Shown here piece after piece: positions 13,501-23,718 of a stretch of 64,000 nucleotides of DNA. The stretch covers positions 3,120,001 to 3,184,000 of the forward strand of contig NZ_QKWY01000001.1 of NCBI RefSeq assembly GCF_003248355.1, read 5' to 3'. A program made the translations under genes and the position numbers. Numbering within the stretch: position 1 is the first letter of the stretch; the number at the start of each line of letters is the position of its first letter. The notes under the pieces were generated by a model. That model did not search any database, had not been told where the DNA came from, and saw only the letters and a list, made by a program, of their open reading frames with translations. The DNA comes from Streptomyces sp. AC1-42W (GTDB lineage: Bacteria > Actinomycetota > Actinomycetes > Streptomycetales > Streptomycetaceae).

Positions 13501-15398
13501 TTCCGGTGGGTGTTGACCACGCCCTTGGGCACCCCGGTGGAGCCGGAGGTGTAGATGACGTAGGCCGGGTGGTCGGGGCGGAGGCCGACCGCGGGGGAGT
13601 GGGCGGGCTGCCCGGCCAGCGCGGCGAGTGTCTCCGGATCGTCCAGCCGGAGGACGGGCGCGGTGTGCCTGTCGGGGAGCTTGGCCTCGGTTTCGGTGGT
13701 GGTGAGGATCAGGGTGGGTTGGGCGTCGGTGACCATGTGGGCGAGGCGGTTGGCCGGGTACTCGGGGTCGAGCGGGAGGTAGGCGGCTCCGGCCTTGAGG
13801 ACGGCGAGGACGGCGACAACCAGGTCGACGGAGCGCGGCAGGGCCAGGGCGACGATCCGCTCCGGGCCGACGCCGTGCGCGGCGAGCAGGTGCGCCAGCC
13901 GGTTCGCCCGCTCGTCCAACTCCCGGTAGGTCAGCGAGGTTTCGTCGCAGACCACGGCCACCGCGTCCGGCGCGGCGGCCGTACGGGCCCGGAACAGCTC
14001 CGGCAGGGTGGCCTCGGTGGTCGCCCCGGTGGTCGCCGGAGCGTCCTCGGGGCCGGCCAGCAGCGCGCGCCGCTCCTCGGCGGTGAGCAGGTCGATCCGG
14101 CCGACCGGTCGGTCGATCCCGTCCGAGGCGATGGCCCGCAGCGTGGCGACCAGCCGCCCGTGGTGGGCGGTGAGTTCCCGCTCGGGGCAGAGCTCGGGGT
14201 GGGCGTTGAGGTCGACGGTGAGCCCGGCGCCGTCGCGGCGGTCCCAGGCGGCGAACGTGAGGTCGCCGACCAGGCCGGAGGAGAGGCTGTGGGCGGTGGT
14301 GGGCAGTCCGGCGAAGGTCGGCGTGGCGTCGAAGGACATGATGTTGACGACGGGCGCGTACCAGGTGCCCAGGCCGCCCGGCAGGTCGAGGTCCCGTTGG
14401 AGGTCCTCGGCCCGGTAGCGCTGGTGCCGGCCCAGCTCGACGATCCGGGCGGAGACCTGGGTCAGCAGCTGGCGCAGGGTCAGCTCGGGTCGGACGGTCA
14501 GCCGCAGCGGGAGCACGTTGGAGGCGGTGCCGGGGGTCCGGCGCTGGAGCTGATCCAGCCGTGCGGTGACGGGCAGGCCGAGCACCACGTCGGTGGCGCC
14601 GGTCATCCGGTGCAGGTACACGGCGACCGCGGCGATCACCAGGTGTGACCACGGCGCCCGGGCCCCGCGGGCGGCCTCGCGCAGCCCGTCCAGTTCCCCG
14701 GGGGGCAGGGCCGCGGTCCGGCGCAGGTAGTGGTCCGGGGTGGTCGACGGGCGGGCGACGATCCCGGTCGGCTCGGGGCGGTCGGCGAAGCGCTCGGTCC
14801 AGTACGCCCGGTCGCCGGTGAACCCCTCGGAGTCGCGGTACTTCTGATCGGCGGCGAGGAACTCGTCCAGCGCCCCGAAGGGGCTCGGCGACACCGGCCG
14901 GCCCTCGGCGAGTGCGGTATAGACCTCTGCCGTGCGTCGGGTGATCAGCACGGTACCGAAGGCGTCCATCACGATGTGGTGGTAGCCCTGGTACCAGTAG
15001 CAGCGGTCGTCCCCCAGGCGTAGCAGCGCGTGATCGAACAGGTGCTCCCGGGCGAGGTCCATCGGTCGGGCGACCGCGGCGGCCAGCCATGCGCGGGCGG
15101 CTCGTTCGGGGTCGGGCTCGGCGCTGAGGTCGACCAGGGTCGGCGCCCAGTCGGTGGGCGGCCGGAGCGCCTGCCGGACCTCGCCGTGCGCCTCGGTGAA
15201 GCGCACGTGCAGCGCCTGGGCCTCGCCGACGACCAGTCGTACGGCCCGGTCGAAGAGCTCCAGATCGACCCGCCCGTGGATCTCGAGGTATTCGCCGACC
15301 CGAAATACCCGGTTCCTTTTCCCCAGTCGTTGCTCGGCGATCCAGATCTCGCGTTGCGCGGCCGTGAGCGGCAGCTCGGCATCAGGACGGACGAACAC
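7563..15398 (-). CDS. acmB: Actinomycin synthetase II-like NRPS (C-A-T-C-A-T-E)
   Basis: 2611 residues from GTG 15398 behind a GGAGG box. Domain order: C1 (about 5-430, [10 protein letters not shown] near 140; overall resembles the EntF-type C domain that takes an aryl group from a free carrier protein), A1 (YTSGSTG near 613), T1 (LGGHSLL near 1009), C2 (HHIAADG near 1195), A2 (YTSGSTG near 1673), T2 ([10 protein letters not shown] near 2060), and a terminal epimerase (about 2095-2590). Hand-read specificity residues are DFWNVGMVHK for A1 (Thr-type) and DAYWWGGTFK for A2 (Val-like). With the E domain this gives Thr-D-Val, the first two residues of actinomycin. The length equals that remembered for ACMS II. 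In the E domain the usual HHxxxDG reads NHLVVDG, with the second His kept. It is co-transcribed with acmC through an ATGA overlap. Confidence 0.95.
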   Translation of the reverse strand: MFVRPDAELPLTAAQREIWIAEQRLGKRNRVFRVGEYLEIHGRVDLELFDRAVRLVVGEAQALHVRFTEAHGEVRQALRPPTDWAPTLVDLSAEPDPERAARAWLAAAVARPMDLAREHLFDHALLRLGDDRCYWYQGYHHIVMDAFGTVLITRRTAEVYTALAEGRPVSPSPFGALDEFLAADQKYRDSEGFTGDRAYWTERFADRPEPTGIVARPSTTPDHYLRRTAALPPGELDGLREAARGARAPWSHLVIAAVAVYLHRMTGATDVVLGLPVTARLDQLQRRTPGTASNVLPLRLTVRPELTLRQLLTQVSARIVELGRHQRYRAEDLQRDLDLPGGLGTWYAPVVNIMSFDATPTFAGLPTTAHSLSSGLVGDLTFAAWDRRDGAGLTVDLNAHPELCPERELTAHHGRLVATLRAIASDGIDRPVGRIDLLTAEERRALLAGPEDAPATTGATTEATLPELFRARTAAAPDAVAVVCDETSLTYRELDERANRLAHLLAAHGVGPERIVALALPRSVDLVVAVLAVLKAGAAYLPLDPEYPANRLAHMVTDAQPTLILTTTETEAKLPDRHTAPVLRLDDPETLAALAGQPAHSPAVGLRPDHPAYVIYTSGSTGVPKGVVNTHRNVVRLFDATRPWFDFGPDDVWTLFHSYAFDFSVWELWGALLHGGRLVVVPYDVSRSPHAFLDLLADQGVTVLNQTPSAFHQLAQAEADPSRPPRRLTLRTVVFGGEALQPARLAEWYRRHPEDTPQLVNMYGITETTVHVTHQPLTRDRAAAGAASVIGAGIPDLRTHVLDGGLQLVPPGAVGELYVAGPGLARGYLGRPALTAERFVADPYGVPGARMYRTGDLVRRNPDGELEFVGRADHQVKVRGFRIELGEVEAALLAHPDVEQATVIVREDRPGDTRLVAYVVGREALRPEQVREFTRERLPEHMVPAAVVQLERLPLTPNGKLDRAALPEPDFALAGTGREARTPQEQIVCDLFAQVLGLPRVGVDDDFFELGGHSLLATRLIAHLRTVLGVELELRSLFEGPTPAAVAARLDTAGPGRLALTVRQRPPVMPLSSAQRRLWFLSTLEGPSATYNIPLVLRLSGRLDVPALCAALGDVVGRHESLRTVFPEVDGTPYQRLLTPEAAAPRLTVTPTSEADLPNALKAGARYAFDLAGEPPLRTELFELSPREHVLLVVAHHIAADGWSMEPLSRELTEAYAARAEGRAPQWAPLPVQYADYTLWQNELLGDQNDPDSLFATQVAYWTETLAGLPDQITLPTDRPRPAVMTYRGDYLTVDIDPELHRRLTELARGSGASLFMVLQAGLAALLKRLGAGDDIPLGSPIAGRTDQALDDLIGFFVNTLVLRTDTTGDPTFTQLLTRVRETSLAAYAHQDVPFEYLVEVLNPTRTLAHHPLFQIMLALQNAPENEFSLPGLRAGIELGRTGTAKFDLFFSLTERRGPDGEPQGLTGEVEYSSDLYEAATVQALFNRWIHLLDAVTAQPEQPLSRIDVLTPEERNRTIVEVNRTELPLPDASSAELFEQQVTLTPDAPALVSDGATLSYSELNTRANHLAHQLTTRGIRPGDAVAVLLQRSPDTVTTVLALAKTGATYIPLDSRYPADRIRLVLDETRTKLLITDHTTELDTTTTQFNPADTPHDGEDPGNPNHTTHPDDAAYIMYTSGSTGRPKGVIATHRNITALALDPRFDPTAHRRVLLHSPTAFDASTYEIWVPLLNGNTVVLAPTGDLDVHTYHRVITDQQITALWLTSSLFNLLTEQSPETFTRVRQIWTGGEAVSGATVTRLQQACPDTTVVDGYGPTETTTFATHNPVPTPYTGSAVVPIGRPMATMHTYVLDDSLQPVAPGVTGELYLAGSGLARGYLDRPALTAERFVANPHRPGERMYRTGDLARWSADAQLEFVGRADQQVKVRGFRIEPGEIENVLTGHPAVAQAAILVREDQPGRPRLVAYVVADGGTAPDGLREALRRRLPEYMVPSAFVVLDRLPLTANGKVDRAALPAPEVSRAGSVREPRTPREGLLGDLFAQALGVERVGLYEDFFALGGDSIVSIRLVSLARSAGIGFSVRDVFEQRTAAGLAVVAEELTASDGEADESAVGPVTPTPIMRWFDERGGSIDRFHQAMLLQVPAALGEKRLVTAVQALLDHHDALRLTRVPSEDGPAGPWELHIPAAGTLSAADLVRRVDLDGPLDEATVRTHLDAAQARLHAERGVLLQAVWFDAGPRRPGRLLLLVNHLVVDGVSWRILLPDLVAAWEATAQGDPPRLEPVPTSFGRWSRLLAAEARRPARAAEAALWTEVLTPVDPPLTATRPDRTRDTVGRARSLTVSLPPEVVSPLLTTVPAAFHAGVNDVLLTALALAVARWRRGHGRGPHTALLVDVEGHGREEIVDGTDLSRTVGWFTSLYPVRLDPGALGWEEVTGGAPALGPALKRVKEQLRELPDRGLGFGLLRHLDPATGPVLAGLATPQLGFNYLGRFPAAGTPLVPGSPAWTVAPEAGLLSGTDPTTALAHGLEVNSMVRDTPDGPDLEAVWTWAPDLWPEPHVRSLAEDWFQAIRGLVRHADRPDTGGYTPSDFPLTELSQHDIEQLEAPWRIQK
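11131..11753 (-). repeat. 623-bp tract in acmB C2 domain identical to acmC
   Basis: Partner of the tract at 3332-3954. It covers the C-terminal two-thirds of condensation domain C2. The sharp edges suggest gene conversion between homologous modules rather than selection on protein sequence, because synonymous positions are also identical. Confidence 0.85.
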
Positions 15399-15828
15399 GT
15401 TTCAACCTCCGATGATTCCCCCGCGCGGACGGCCGGAGAGCGAAAAGTGAATATCCTGCGAAGGCTCAAATGATGGGCGAAGTGGTCGGAAGGACGGGAA
15501 TGGGTGCGCCTGGCCGACATTCGCGCGACAGGACGGAACGCCGTCGGTACCGGGCGGCAGCTGGTCGGAAAGCAAATTCGTTGGCAACCTAACTCGGGGT
15601 GCTGGAGGGGTCAAGGGTGGCTCAAGCCGGTGTCCCGCCGGCGGGATACCGGCTCGGGAGATCGCCGAAGTGCTGCCGGTCAGAGGCTTGTCGGGTCGGC
15701 GGGCACTGATCGTCGGCGTCCTTGCCCGCCGTCTCGCGGCCGTGTTAGCTTCGACATCGCCGAATGTCAGAATTTCCGGCTTCCGGGATTTGGAAGCCAC
15801 CGGAATTTCCCCATAAGAGGAAGCTGGT
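15399..15828. promoter_or_regulatory. Divergent acmB / acmA control region
   Basis: 430 bp without a gene between the acmB GTG (15398, leftward) and acmA ATG (15829, rightward), so both operons of the assembly line are controlled from here. An imperfect inverted repeat lies at about 15770-15807: arms aatttccggcttcc and ggaagccaccggaatt around gggattt, just upstream of the acmA ribosome site (aagaggaagc). It could be a regulator site or an RNA hairpin in the leader. No clear -35/-10 pair can be assigned by eye. Confidence 0.6.
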
Positions 15829-17247
15829 ATGGCCGATAAATGGTGGGGGGAACAGCTGCTGGAGCGCGGGGACGACGGTGATCTCTGGGCGGTCTCGGCC
15901 GCCCCGGTCACCCGGGGCGAGCTCCGCGCCGGAGTCGCCGGACTGCGGCTCCGATTTCGAGAGAGTGGTATTTCCGAAGGCAGCTCGGTGCTGCTGCGGA
16001 TGACGCCGAGTTTCACGTACCTCCAGGTGCTGCTGGCTCTGTGGAGCTGCGGTGCCCAGGTGGTTCTGGTCGATTTCCGATTGAAACCGGCCGAATTCGA
16101 GCCTCTGGTGGAGCGTGTGCGGCCGCAGTACCTGGTCGTGGCTGCGGGTGCCGGAGGGTCGGTGACCGGATTCCGGCAGGAGTCCGACTTCGAGGTCCGG
16201 CGGCTCGCAGGCGGCCGTCCGGCCGAGGACGGCGTCGTCCTGGTGCAGTTCAGCTCCGGCTCGACCGGCCGGCCCAAGGTGATCGGCCGCCCGGCCGGGT
16301 CCGTGCTGGCCGAACTCGACCGGCACGCCGGGCTCCCCGGCACCCCGGGTCCGGGCGAGCGGGTACTGCTGCTGAACTCGGTCATGCACAACATGGGCCT
16401 GATGACCGGCGTGCTGCACGCGCTGGCCGCCGGGGCGACCCTGGTCGTCCCGGCGACCTTCCGCCCGGCCGAGGTGCTGCGGCTGATGGCGCGGACCGAG
16501 GTGTCCGTGATGTACGGGACGCCGGTCCACTATGACCTGCTGGCCCGTACCGCGGACCGCCCCGAGCGGCTGTCGCTGCGGCTGGCCGTCTCCGGCGGCG
16601 AGCGGGTGCCGGAGGAGACCCGTCAGCGGTTCCTGGCGGCCTTCGGCCTGCCGATCTGCCAGGTCTACGGCGTCACCGAGATCGGGCTGATCGCCGGGGA
16701 CCTGTCCGGGCGGTGCATCCCGCCCGAGATCGGTCCGCCGGTGCCGGGCGTCGAACTGGAGATCGACGGCGAGGAACTGCTGGTCCGGATGGACCGCTCT
16801 CCCTACCTGTACGGCGAGCACACCGACCGCTACCGCGACGGCTGGCTGCGGACCTTCGACCGGGTCGGCCGGGACCCGGAGACCGGGGTGCTGAGCATCC
16901 TCGGCCGCTCCGACTCACTCGTCGTGGTCGGCGGGCTGAAGGTGGACCTCACCGAGGTCGAGGCGGCACTCCTCGACCACCCGCGGGTGGCCGAGGTGGT
17001 CGTGACCCACCAGGACGCGATCGAGGCGTTCGTCGGCGGCGACGAGGACCTCACCGCGGACGAGCTCACCGCCTGGTGCCGGGAACGGCTGAGCGCGGTG
17101 AAGATCCCGAAGCGGTTCTTCGTCACCCGGCAGCTGCCGCGCAACTCGATGGGGAAGCTCGCCCGCGACCGCGCGCTGATGCACCGGCACATTACCTCGG
17201 AGCGGTCGGCGCAGTCCCGGCCCGCTGAGCTCAAGGGGGCCTCGTGA
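15829..17247 (+). CDS. acmA: Aryl-AMP ligase (4-MHA-activating enzyme, actinomycin synthetase I-like)
   Basis: 472-residue ANL-superfamily ligase. The P-loop [10 protein letters not shown] ends at residue 150, the A5-type motif QVYGVTEIG lies near 283, and the catalytic lysine motif NSMGKLARD is near 445. There is no fused carrier domain, and the next gene supplies one. In actinomycin synthesis this enzyme adenylates 4-methyl-3-hydroxyanthranilate and loads it onto the free carrier protein, from which the first C domain of acmB takes it. The start is ATG 15829 with a purine-rich site 8 bases upstream. The stop overlaps the acmD start (GTGA). The substrate is inferred from the cluster, not from the sequence alone. 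Confidence 0.9.
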   Translation: MADKWWGEQLLERGDDGDLWAVSAAPVTRGELRAGVAGLRLRFRESGISEGSSVLLRMTPSFTYLQVLLALWSCGAQVVLVDFRLKPAEFEPLVERVRPQYLVVAAGAGGSVTGFRQESDFEVRRLAGGRPAEDGVVLVQFSSGSTGRPKVIGRPAGSVLAELDRHAGLPGTPGPGERVLLLNSVMHNMGLMTGVLHALAAGATLVVPATFRPAEVLRLMARTEVSVMYGTPVHYDLLARTADRPERLSLRLAVSGGERVPEETRQRFLAAFGLPICQVYGVTEIGLIAGDLSGRCIPPEIGPPVPGVELEIDGEELLVRMDRSPYLYGEHTDRYRDGWLRTFDRVGRDPETGVLSILGRSDSLVVVGGLKVDLTEVEAALLDHPRVAEVVVTHQDAIEAFVGGDEDLTADELTAWCRERLSAVKIPKRFFVTRQLPRNSMGKLARDRALMHRHITSERSAQSRPAELKGAS

Positions 17248-17480
17248 TCTCGAAGGACGACATCAGGGCGATCCTGGCCGAATGCACCGACCTCGGCCCG
17301 CCCGAGCAGTTCCCGGACGACGCGGGGCTGGTGATGGACTCGCTCACCCTGATCGTCCTCCAGCACGGGCTGGAGGAACGGCACGGCGTGGTCATCGACC
17401 CGCACTTCGAGGACATGGAGCAGTTCACCTCGATCGACGGGATCCACGCCTACCTCACGGCGCTGCCCGCGGAGCGCTGA
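17244..17480 (+). CDS. acmD: Free aryl carrier protein
   Basis: 78-residue carrier protein starting at GTG 17244 inside the acmA stop. The phosphopantetheine site is MDSLTLI, with Ser near residue 34; the surrounding sequence is acidic, as usual for ACPs. It is expected to carry 4-methyl-3-hydroxyanthranilate as a thioester between AcmA and the first C domain of AcmB. It is translationally coupled to acmA, and the mbtH-like gene follows 66 bp later. Confidence 0.9.
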   Translation: MISKDDIRAILAECTDLGPPEQFPDDAGLVMDSLTLIVLQHGLEERHGVVIDPHFEDMEQFTSIDGIHAYLTALPAER

Positions 17481-17546
17481 CCGCCGCGCTGCGACCCGCC
17501 CCGACGACCCATCGCGCCCCGTTCACACCATCCGCCAGGAGCGATC

Positions 17547-17747
17547 ATGACCAACCCGTTCGAGAACCCCGACGGCCAGTACCTCGTGCTCGTCAACGCC
17601 GAGGGCCAGTACTCGCTCTGGCCCGCCTTCGCCGAGGTGCCCGCGGGCTGGACGGTCGCGCTCGCCGAGACCGACCGCCAGTCCTGCCTGGACCACATCG
17701 AGGCGCACTGGACCGACATGCGCCCGCTCAGCCTCGTGCGCCGATAG
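17547..17747 (+). CDS. acmR: MbtH family protein
   Basis: 66 residues with the MbtH pattern NPF(E)[20 protein letters not shown], a second part with PAGWTVAL, and a C-terminal [13 protein letters not shown] segment carrying the conserved Trp. MbtH proteins bind the N-terminal subdomain of NRPS adenylation domains and help them fold or work; the partners here would be AcmB and AcmC. The ribosome site aggagcgatc precedes ATG 17547. The symbol follows the published naming of the MbtH gene in actinomycin clusters as I remember it. Confidence 0.9.
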   Translation: MTNPFENPDGQYLVLVNAEGQYSLWPAFAEVPAGWTVALAETDRQSCLDHIEAHWTDMRPLSLVRR

Positions 17748-17756
17748 GAGAGGAAC

Positions 17757-18320
17757 ATGATGGACGACACCGCATTCCAGCGGCTGCTGCTGACCGAGGA
17801 GGACCTGGAGGAGTCGTTCTTCGGCGAGGAGCCGAGCGCCGCCTACGATCCGGTCTTCGTCTCCGGCGACCCCGCCGGACGGTCCATCGTCGACCTGACG
17901 AACATGCTGACCCGCGGCACCCACCCCGAGACGCTGCACCACGGCTCGGCGCTGTTCACCAACGCGGTGGGCTCGGTGGTCTTCCACCACGTCGCCCAGT
18001 TCGACGGACCGGCGTGCCGTCAGGTGTTCCAAAAACTCCTGGACGCGGTGCAGGACTGCCGCGAGTACCGGATGGAGCTCAACGACGGCGTCCGGATCGA
18101 CATCACCAGGACCGGGTCGGAGCCGCTCGACCTCGGGGACGGCGGCATCCTCGTGCGCTGGGTGTCCACCGTCGACCACTTCCGGATCGAGACGGCCTGG
18201 GCCGTCGTCATCAAGGGAGACGTCCTCTCCTTCGTCAACACCCGCATCCCGGACCACGCCGAGACCCACCGGCTCGCACGCGTCGCCGTCGACCGCGTCT
18301 CGGAGCCGGTGAAGAGCTGA
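17757..18320 (+). CDS. Unknown protein, sensor-domain-like, acm operon
   Basis: 187 residues, start ATG 17757 behind ggagaggaac, only 9 bp after the mbtH-like gene, so probably in the acmA operon. No catalytic motif is visible. The layout (acidic N-terminus, a central strand ending in a Cys with FTNAVGSVVFHHVAQFDG, then a DGVRIDITRTG strand and a WAVVIKGDVLSFVNTRIPD hairpin, then a helix) resembles the PknH/LpqA-type sensor fold of actinobacterial lipoproteins. It lacks a signal peptide, lipobox or membrane segment and would be cytoplasmic. Function unknown; a ligand-binding or chaperone role in actinomycin assembly is a guess. Confidence 0.75.
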   Translation: MMDDTAFQRLLLTEEDLEESFFGEEPSAAYDPVFVSGDPAGRSIVDLTNMLTRGTHPETLHHGSALFTNAVGSVVFHHVAQFDGPACRQVFQKLLDAVQDCREYRMELNDGVRIDITRTGSEPLDLGDGGILVRWVSTVDHFRIETAWAVVIKGDVLSFVNTRIPDHAETHRLARVAVDRVSEPVKS

Positions 18321-18330
18321 AGGCGTACAC

Positions 18331-18966
18331 ATGATGAGCCCCACCGGATCCGTCGTCACCATCGAGTCCACACTGGCCGAGATCGACACCTGGCTGACCG
18401 AGTACATTTCGGCGAGCCACCCGGAGATCGGCCGGACGGGCCCCATCTGCCCGTTCGTGGCGCCCTCCCGCAAGAACAACACCCTCGAGGTCCGCCTCCG
18501 GCTGGTCGGGCAGGACCCCACCGCCGAACTCCTGGAGGAGGTCGCACGCAGCAGCCTGCGCGAGTACGAACTGCTCTCCTGGCAGGGCCGTAACCCGATG
18601 CTCCGAGCCCTCGTGGTCGTGCTGTCCGACCTCCGCAGCGAGGACACGCCGCTCCTCGACCTGGCCCAGTCCCGCGTCAAGGACGACTTCGTCGCCCGGG
18701 GCCTGATGATCGGCCAGTTCCACCAGAACTGCGAGGTCACGGCGGCCCGCAACCCCCGGTTCGCCGTCAGCAGGGCACCGGTACCCGTCCTCGCCGTCCG
18801 TGCCATCGCCCTGCACGACATCTTCTTCCTGCACGACCACCCGCACTGGTTCCACCAGTACCGCGAGAAGTTCGGCAAGTCCTACGGCCCGGACGCCACC
18901 GCCATGGACCCGGCCCTCCAGGACCTCTACCGCCGAGCCGAACAGGCGTACGGCCACAGCTCCTGA
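18331..18966 (+). CDS. Unknown protein (DUF6875-like), acm operon
   Basis: 211 residues, ATG 18331, 10 bp after the preceding gene. It contains a GPICPFVAPS segment near residue 38 and a C-terminal HDIFFLHDHPHWFHQYREKFG segment of regularly spaced His and aromatic residues. I associate these with the uncharacterised DUF6875 family found beside NRPS genes, but that name is from memory and not checked. No cofactor motif, signal peptide or membrane segment. A strong hairpin 20 bp downstream ends the transcript, so this looks like the last gene of the acmA-acmD-mbtH operon. Confidence 0.7.
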   Translation: MMSPTGSVVTIESTLAEIDTWLTEYISASHPEIGRTGPICPFVAPSRKNNTLEVRLRLVGQDPTAELLEEVARSSLREYELLSWQGRNPMLRALVVVLSDLRSEDTPLLDLAQSRVKDDFVARGLMIGQFHQNCEVTAARNPRFAVSRAPVPVLAVRAIALHDIFFLHDHPHWFHQYREKFGKSYGPDATAMDPALQDLYRRAEQAYGHSS

Positions 18967-18985
18967 AGTCGGCCCCCACCGTTGA

Positions 18986-19013
18986 GCCGTCGTGCCGATC
19001 CCGGCACGACGGC
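18986..19013 (+). terminator. Hairpin terminator after the acmA operon
   Basis: Perfect 11-bp stem gccgtcgtgcc / ggcacgacggc with a 6-base loop, followed by ctcttcgtcg rather than a clean T-run, as is usual in Streptomyces. It marks the end of the operon finishing at 18966. Confidence 0.8.
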
Positions 19014-19159
19014 CTCTTCGTCGTCCGGGGGTGAGGAGCGGACCCGCGCCCGGAAGCCTCCCCTCCTGCGGCAACCTTTCACGGCCGGGCGGCAACCAAC
19101 AGGCAGGGCGCGGTACGCGTTCCGTGGACCGAAGAGGAGCTGCGCAGCATGAGCAACCA

Positions 19160-19924
19160 TCCTCCCAGCCGCCGCCGTGGGCCGGAGTGGCGGGCATCGC
19201 CCTGGGCGGCGCAGCGGCCGTCAACGGCCGCCCCCGGATCCGGCTCAACGACTGGACCTCACCCGTTCCCGTCGCCGCCTGGCACCGCATGCGCAACCTG
19301 CGCGCCACCGGACACCCGGCCGGCACCGCCTGGACCTGGTTCGCCATCGCCCTGACCGCCTCCCTCGGCGCGAACGTCGCCACCGCCGGCCTCCTCGACC
19401 TCGACCACGTCCCCGCCTGGCTGCGGATCCTGGTCGCCGGATGGCCCGCCCTCGCCTTCTTCGGCGGCACCCTCCTCGCCCACAACACCACCACGACCAA
19501 GGCCCCCGCCGAACCGGAACCCGCCAAGGACGAACTCCCGCTCCACGAAAACCCCGAGCCCTCCCCGGCACCCCAGTCCGTACCAAACGCGGAGCAGGAC
19601 GGCCTGTCCAGCCCCGCGCCGGTGGCTGAGCGCAGGGTCGACGTCCCGGCCTCCGACGAAGAACCGGCCGCGCCTCGCAAGCGCACCGGACGCCCACCGG
19701 CGAAGACGATGGACCAGCTCGTGGAGATGATGCGGCCGGTCGTCGCCGAGCACGGTGTCAGCGTCGCAGTGGTCGAGAAGGCCCTCAGCGACGCCGGGAT
19801 TCCGATCAGCAGCAAGCAGCGGACGGAGCTTATGACGCTCCTGCGGGATGAGCAGGCCGACCCTCAGCCCGACCACGCCGACCGCGAGCCCGAGCAGGCG
19901 CGTGAGCACGCGGTGCCCGCCTGA
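19160..19924 (+). pseudogene. SpdB2-like (DUF2637) plasmid-transfer protein, N-terminally truncated
   Basis: The frame ending at 19924 encodes the second half of an actinobacterial SpdB2-type membrane protein: AAWHRMRNL, then hydrophobic TWFAIALTASLGANVATAGL and LRILVAGWPALAFFGGTLL, then a long charged Pro/Ala/Glu tail with KRTGRPPAKT and a helical C-terminus. The usual first membrane segments are missing, and there is no convincing start or ribosome site for this frame. A plausible start at 19149 lies in a different frame. Such proteins spread plasmids along mycelium in conjugative and integrative elements. I read this as the remnant of an integrated element at the edge of the acm transcription units. 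Confidence 0.6.
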
Positions 19925-20156
19925 CGCGTCACCGCTCCATAGGTGGCCGCCCACCAACGACCCGTACGGCGCCTGGCGGGCGGCCCCTTCACCGCCAAGT
20001 GGTCTGGCGGATGTCCACCTCGTGGTCAGCGAGATCCGCCAAAGCACCGGATCACCCTTCCGCCGAACCGGTCGCCGCCCGATCCGGTCCGTGCGCCGCG
20101 TTCGCATCCCGCTCGCACCACAGCACCTCGACGACCCCGCAGCAGGAGATCAGCCC

Positions 20157-21578
<1,422 letters not shown>

Positions 21579-21591
21579 TCCGACCGCAGCG

Positions 21592-21627
21592 CTGAGGGCT
21601 CCACGGTCTGCACCGTGGAGCCCTCAG
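21592..21627. terminator. Bidirectional hairpin terminator
   Basis: Perfect 15-bp stem ctgagggctccacgg / ccgtggagccctcag around tctgca, placed between the convergent P450 remnant (ends 21578) and ferredoxin gene (ends 21654). It would stop both transcripts. Confidence 0.9.
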
Positions 21628-21653
21628 CCCCGGGGGTGGCGGGAGTGGTGCCG

Positions 21654-21860
21654 TCAGGCGTCAGGCGGGTCGTTCCCCACGGCGATGGCCTGGACGGGGC
21701 AAGGACAGCGCGGCCTGGTGACCTGCCGCGGGGTCGCCGTCCGCGCCCCGTCGGGTACGAGCGCGGCGAACCCGTCGTCGTCCTGGGTGAACACGGCGGG
21801 TGCCGTCAGGGTGCACTGCCCGGACCCGATACAGGTGCCGTGGTCGATGCGGATCTTCAT
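21654..21860 (-). CDS. 3Fe-4S-type ferredoxin
   Basis: 68 residues, ATG 21860 with a ggagaccccc site. The cluster ligands appear as C-I-G-S-G-Q-C (residues 10 and 16) and a C-terminal CPCPVQAI, the pattern of the small ferredoxins that feed actinobacterial P450s. It lies 27 bp downstream of the LmbU-family gene on the same strand and faces the disabled P450, its presumed partner (acmN-like). The ferredoxin itself looks intact, so it may be a leftover or may serve another P450. Confidence 0.85.
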   Translation of the reverse strand: MKIRIDHGTCIGSGQCTLTAPAVFTQDDDGFAALVPDGARTATPRQVTRPRCPCPVQAIAVGNDPPDA

Positions 21861-21887
21861 GGGGGTCTCCGGTGGTCGGGCGGCGGG

Positions 21888-22535
21888 TCACTGACCGAGC
21901 TCGTGCGCGGTGGCACGGTCGAGCGTCAACAGGACCCACTCCTCGAAGTCCCGGTCTCCCCTCGATGCGGCTTCCCGCCAGCGCTGGACATGGTCACAGG
22001 GGGCGCTGATCCTCAGCAGGCTGGCGCGGGCGGGACCGGCAGGTGGGGTCCCTCTGCGGCTTTCCCGCAGCCGCAGCCGAAACTCGTTCCGCGACCAGCC
22101 GTGCTGCTCCGCCTGGTCGAGCCAGGTGTCAGCCTCCGCCGGCGGTAGGGAGGCGACCTCGGCGTGGTGGCCGAAGCTCAGTGCTTCGCGCCGACGCCCG
22201 AGCTCGAAGTGGCGAGCCACCCAGGCGTAGTTGCGCAGCGTCTGGTAGTCGAGCCCCGCGGCCTGCACTCCGGTCTGGTAGCGGTCGGTGTAGCGGTCCT
22301 GGCCGTAGACGAGCCAGTCGCCCAGGCACCAGGCGGAGGAGTCGGCGATCTGGAAGATGCGCTGCCCGGCCTTCTCCCATCGGTCGTAGGTGAGACTCGT
22401 CGGTATCTTGAGGCCGACCCGGGTGCTGAAGATTCGTTCCTGCCCGCCCGGTCTGCCTTGGTGAGCAGCCTCGGCCGCTGGGCGGCCGACCGGTAGTCGA
22501 CGGTCACTGCGGTCGTACTTGGCGATGTGCTGCAC
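21888..22535 (-). CDS. LmbU-family transcriptional regulator
   Basis: 215 residues from GTG 22535, chosen because aggagaaag sits at the right distance; an upstream ATG at 22577 has no such site. LmbU-type features are RVGLKIPTSLTYDRWEKAG, SSAWCLGDWLVYGQDRY, LDYQTLRNYAWVARHF and ALSFGHHAEVASLP, followed by a Gly/Pro-rich tail. LmbU proteins are cluster-situated activators of lincomycin and other antibiotic pathways, and an LmbU homologue (acmO/acnO as I remember) is reported in actinomycin clusters. It is the best candidate for the pathway activator. Its transcript probably continues into the ferredoxin gene. Confidence 0.88.
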   Translation of the reverse strand: MQHIAKYDRSDRRLPVGRPAAEAAHQGRPGGQERIFSTRVGLKIPTSLTYDRWEKAGQRIFQIADSSAWCLGDWLVYGQDRYTDRYQTGVQAAGLDYQTLRNYAWVARHFELGRRREALSFGHHAEVASLPPAEADTWLDQAEQHGWSRNEFRLRLRESRRGTPPAGPARASLLRISAPCDHVQRWREAASRGDRDFEEWVLLTLDRATAHELGQ

Positions 22536-22761
22536 CGGCTTTCTCCTGAAATCGGGGCATGATGCATCTCGTACCATTCATTGCGCCCTCGAGCCATCAA
22601 GGGCGCAAGCTCAACAAACGGTAGTCACCGTCCGAGACACCGTCACCAATACTTCCGGCCGGAGATGGCTGATTTGGGGTACAACAGGCTTTGATGCCGA
22701 TTGTTTCGGGAGCGCGGCACGTGCCGGATAATGCGGGCCCGCCCGGGCTCGCACGAAACCG

Positions 22762-23604
22762 TCAGGGGGTGCCGGCCGGGGCGTGGAGCGTGCCGTCGGA
22801 GCCCGTCCGCACCGCCGCCTCGACGCCGTCGAGGATCAGTTCCAGGCCCACCCGGAACGCCTCCCTCCCCTCCTGTTCCATGTGTGACGCGGCGCCACCC
22901 GCCTCCGCCTCGGTCATGGCGGCGAGACTCGCGGTCGACTCCAGGGTCGCGAGGGCTGGGAAGCGTTCGGTGAAGTCCGGCGCGAACTCCGCCATCAGCG
23001 CGGACCGCTGCGCCCACCACTCCTCATCGGGCACCCCGGTCTCCGGCGCCGCCTGCCGGTGTTCCGCCGCGACCAGGGCCATACCCCGCACGACCTGGAA
23101 CAACGCCCCGATGATCCGTCTGGCGTGCAGGGGTTTCAGGCCGATTCCGCCCAGGATCCGCACTACCGTCTCCAGCCGCGCGTACTCGTTTGGCCCGAGT
23201 ACGGGACGGGCCTGCGAGACCTGGAGCACCCAGGGGTGGCGCAGGTAGAACGCCCAGGCGTCGTCGGCCCAGGTGGTGATCGCCGGGCGCCATCCCGCAC
23301 TCGTGTCGTACTCCGTGGGCAGTTCGGCCAGCACCCGGTCGTGCATCAGGTCGACCAGTTCGCTCTTGCTCGGCACGTACGTGTAGAGCGCCATGGCGGT
23401 CCGGCCGAGCCGGGTTCCGACCGCCCGCATGGATAGGGCCGCCATTCCCTGTTCGTCCGCCACCGCGACACCCGCGGCCACGATCGTGTCCACGTCGAGT
23501 CCGGGTTTGGGACCGGGTTTAGGGGCAGGCCCGCCCAATTCGCCCGATCGCCAGAGCAGAGACATGGATCGGCGTGCATCGCCCTGTCCGGCGAAAACAA
23601 CCAC
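22762..23604 (-). CDS. TetR family repressor
   Basis: About 280 residues from GTG near 23604, chosen because AAGGAG lies 8 bases upstream; a longer ORF opens at 23643. The N-terminal helix-turn-helix includes VDTIVAAGVAVADEQGMAALSMRAVGTRLG and ALYTYVPSKSELVDLMHD, the TetR pattern. The C-terminal half is of the TetR_C type seen in drug-exporter repressors. It is divergent from the reductase and exporter operon, so it most likely represses that operon and responds to actinomycin or an intermediate. Confidence 0.88.
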   Translation of the reverse strand: MVVFAGQGDARRSMSLLWRSGELGGPAPKPGPKPGLDVDTIVAAGVAVADEQGMAALSMRAVGTRLGRTAMALYTYVPSKSELVDLMHDRVLAELPTEYDTSAGWRPAITTWADDAWAFYLRHPWVLQVSQARPVLGPNEYARLETVVRILGGIGLKPLHARRIIGALFQVVRGMALVAAEHRQAAPETGVPDEEWWAQRSALMAEFAPDFTERFPALATLESTASLAAMTEAEAGGAASHMEQEGREAFRVGLELILDGVEAAVRTGSDGTLHAPAGTP

Positions 23605-23718
23605 CTTGCAACTCCTTGCTGCATAAAGTAACCTCACCGGCACATCTATTTACGCTGTAAGTGTATCAGCTGGGTGTCCGCCCACCCTGGTATTCCGTAC
23701 GTTCGTGGAAGGTTTTCG
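23605..23718. promoter_or_regulatory. Divergent promoter of the tetR-type and resistance operons
   Basis: About 114 bp between the TetR gene and the SIP-type reductase gene, AT-rich for this genome. It contains the short dyad ttac-gct-gtaa and ttactttat, a possible -10 for the leftward gene. It is the expected operator site for the TetR protein; the exact operator cannot be assigned by eye. Confidence 0.5.
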
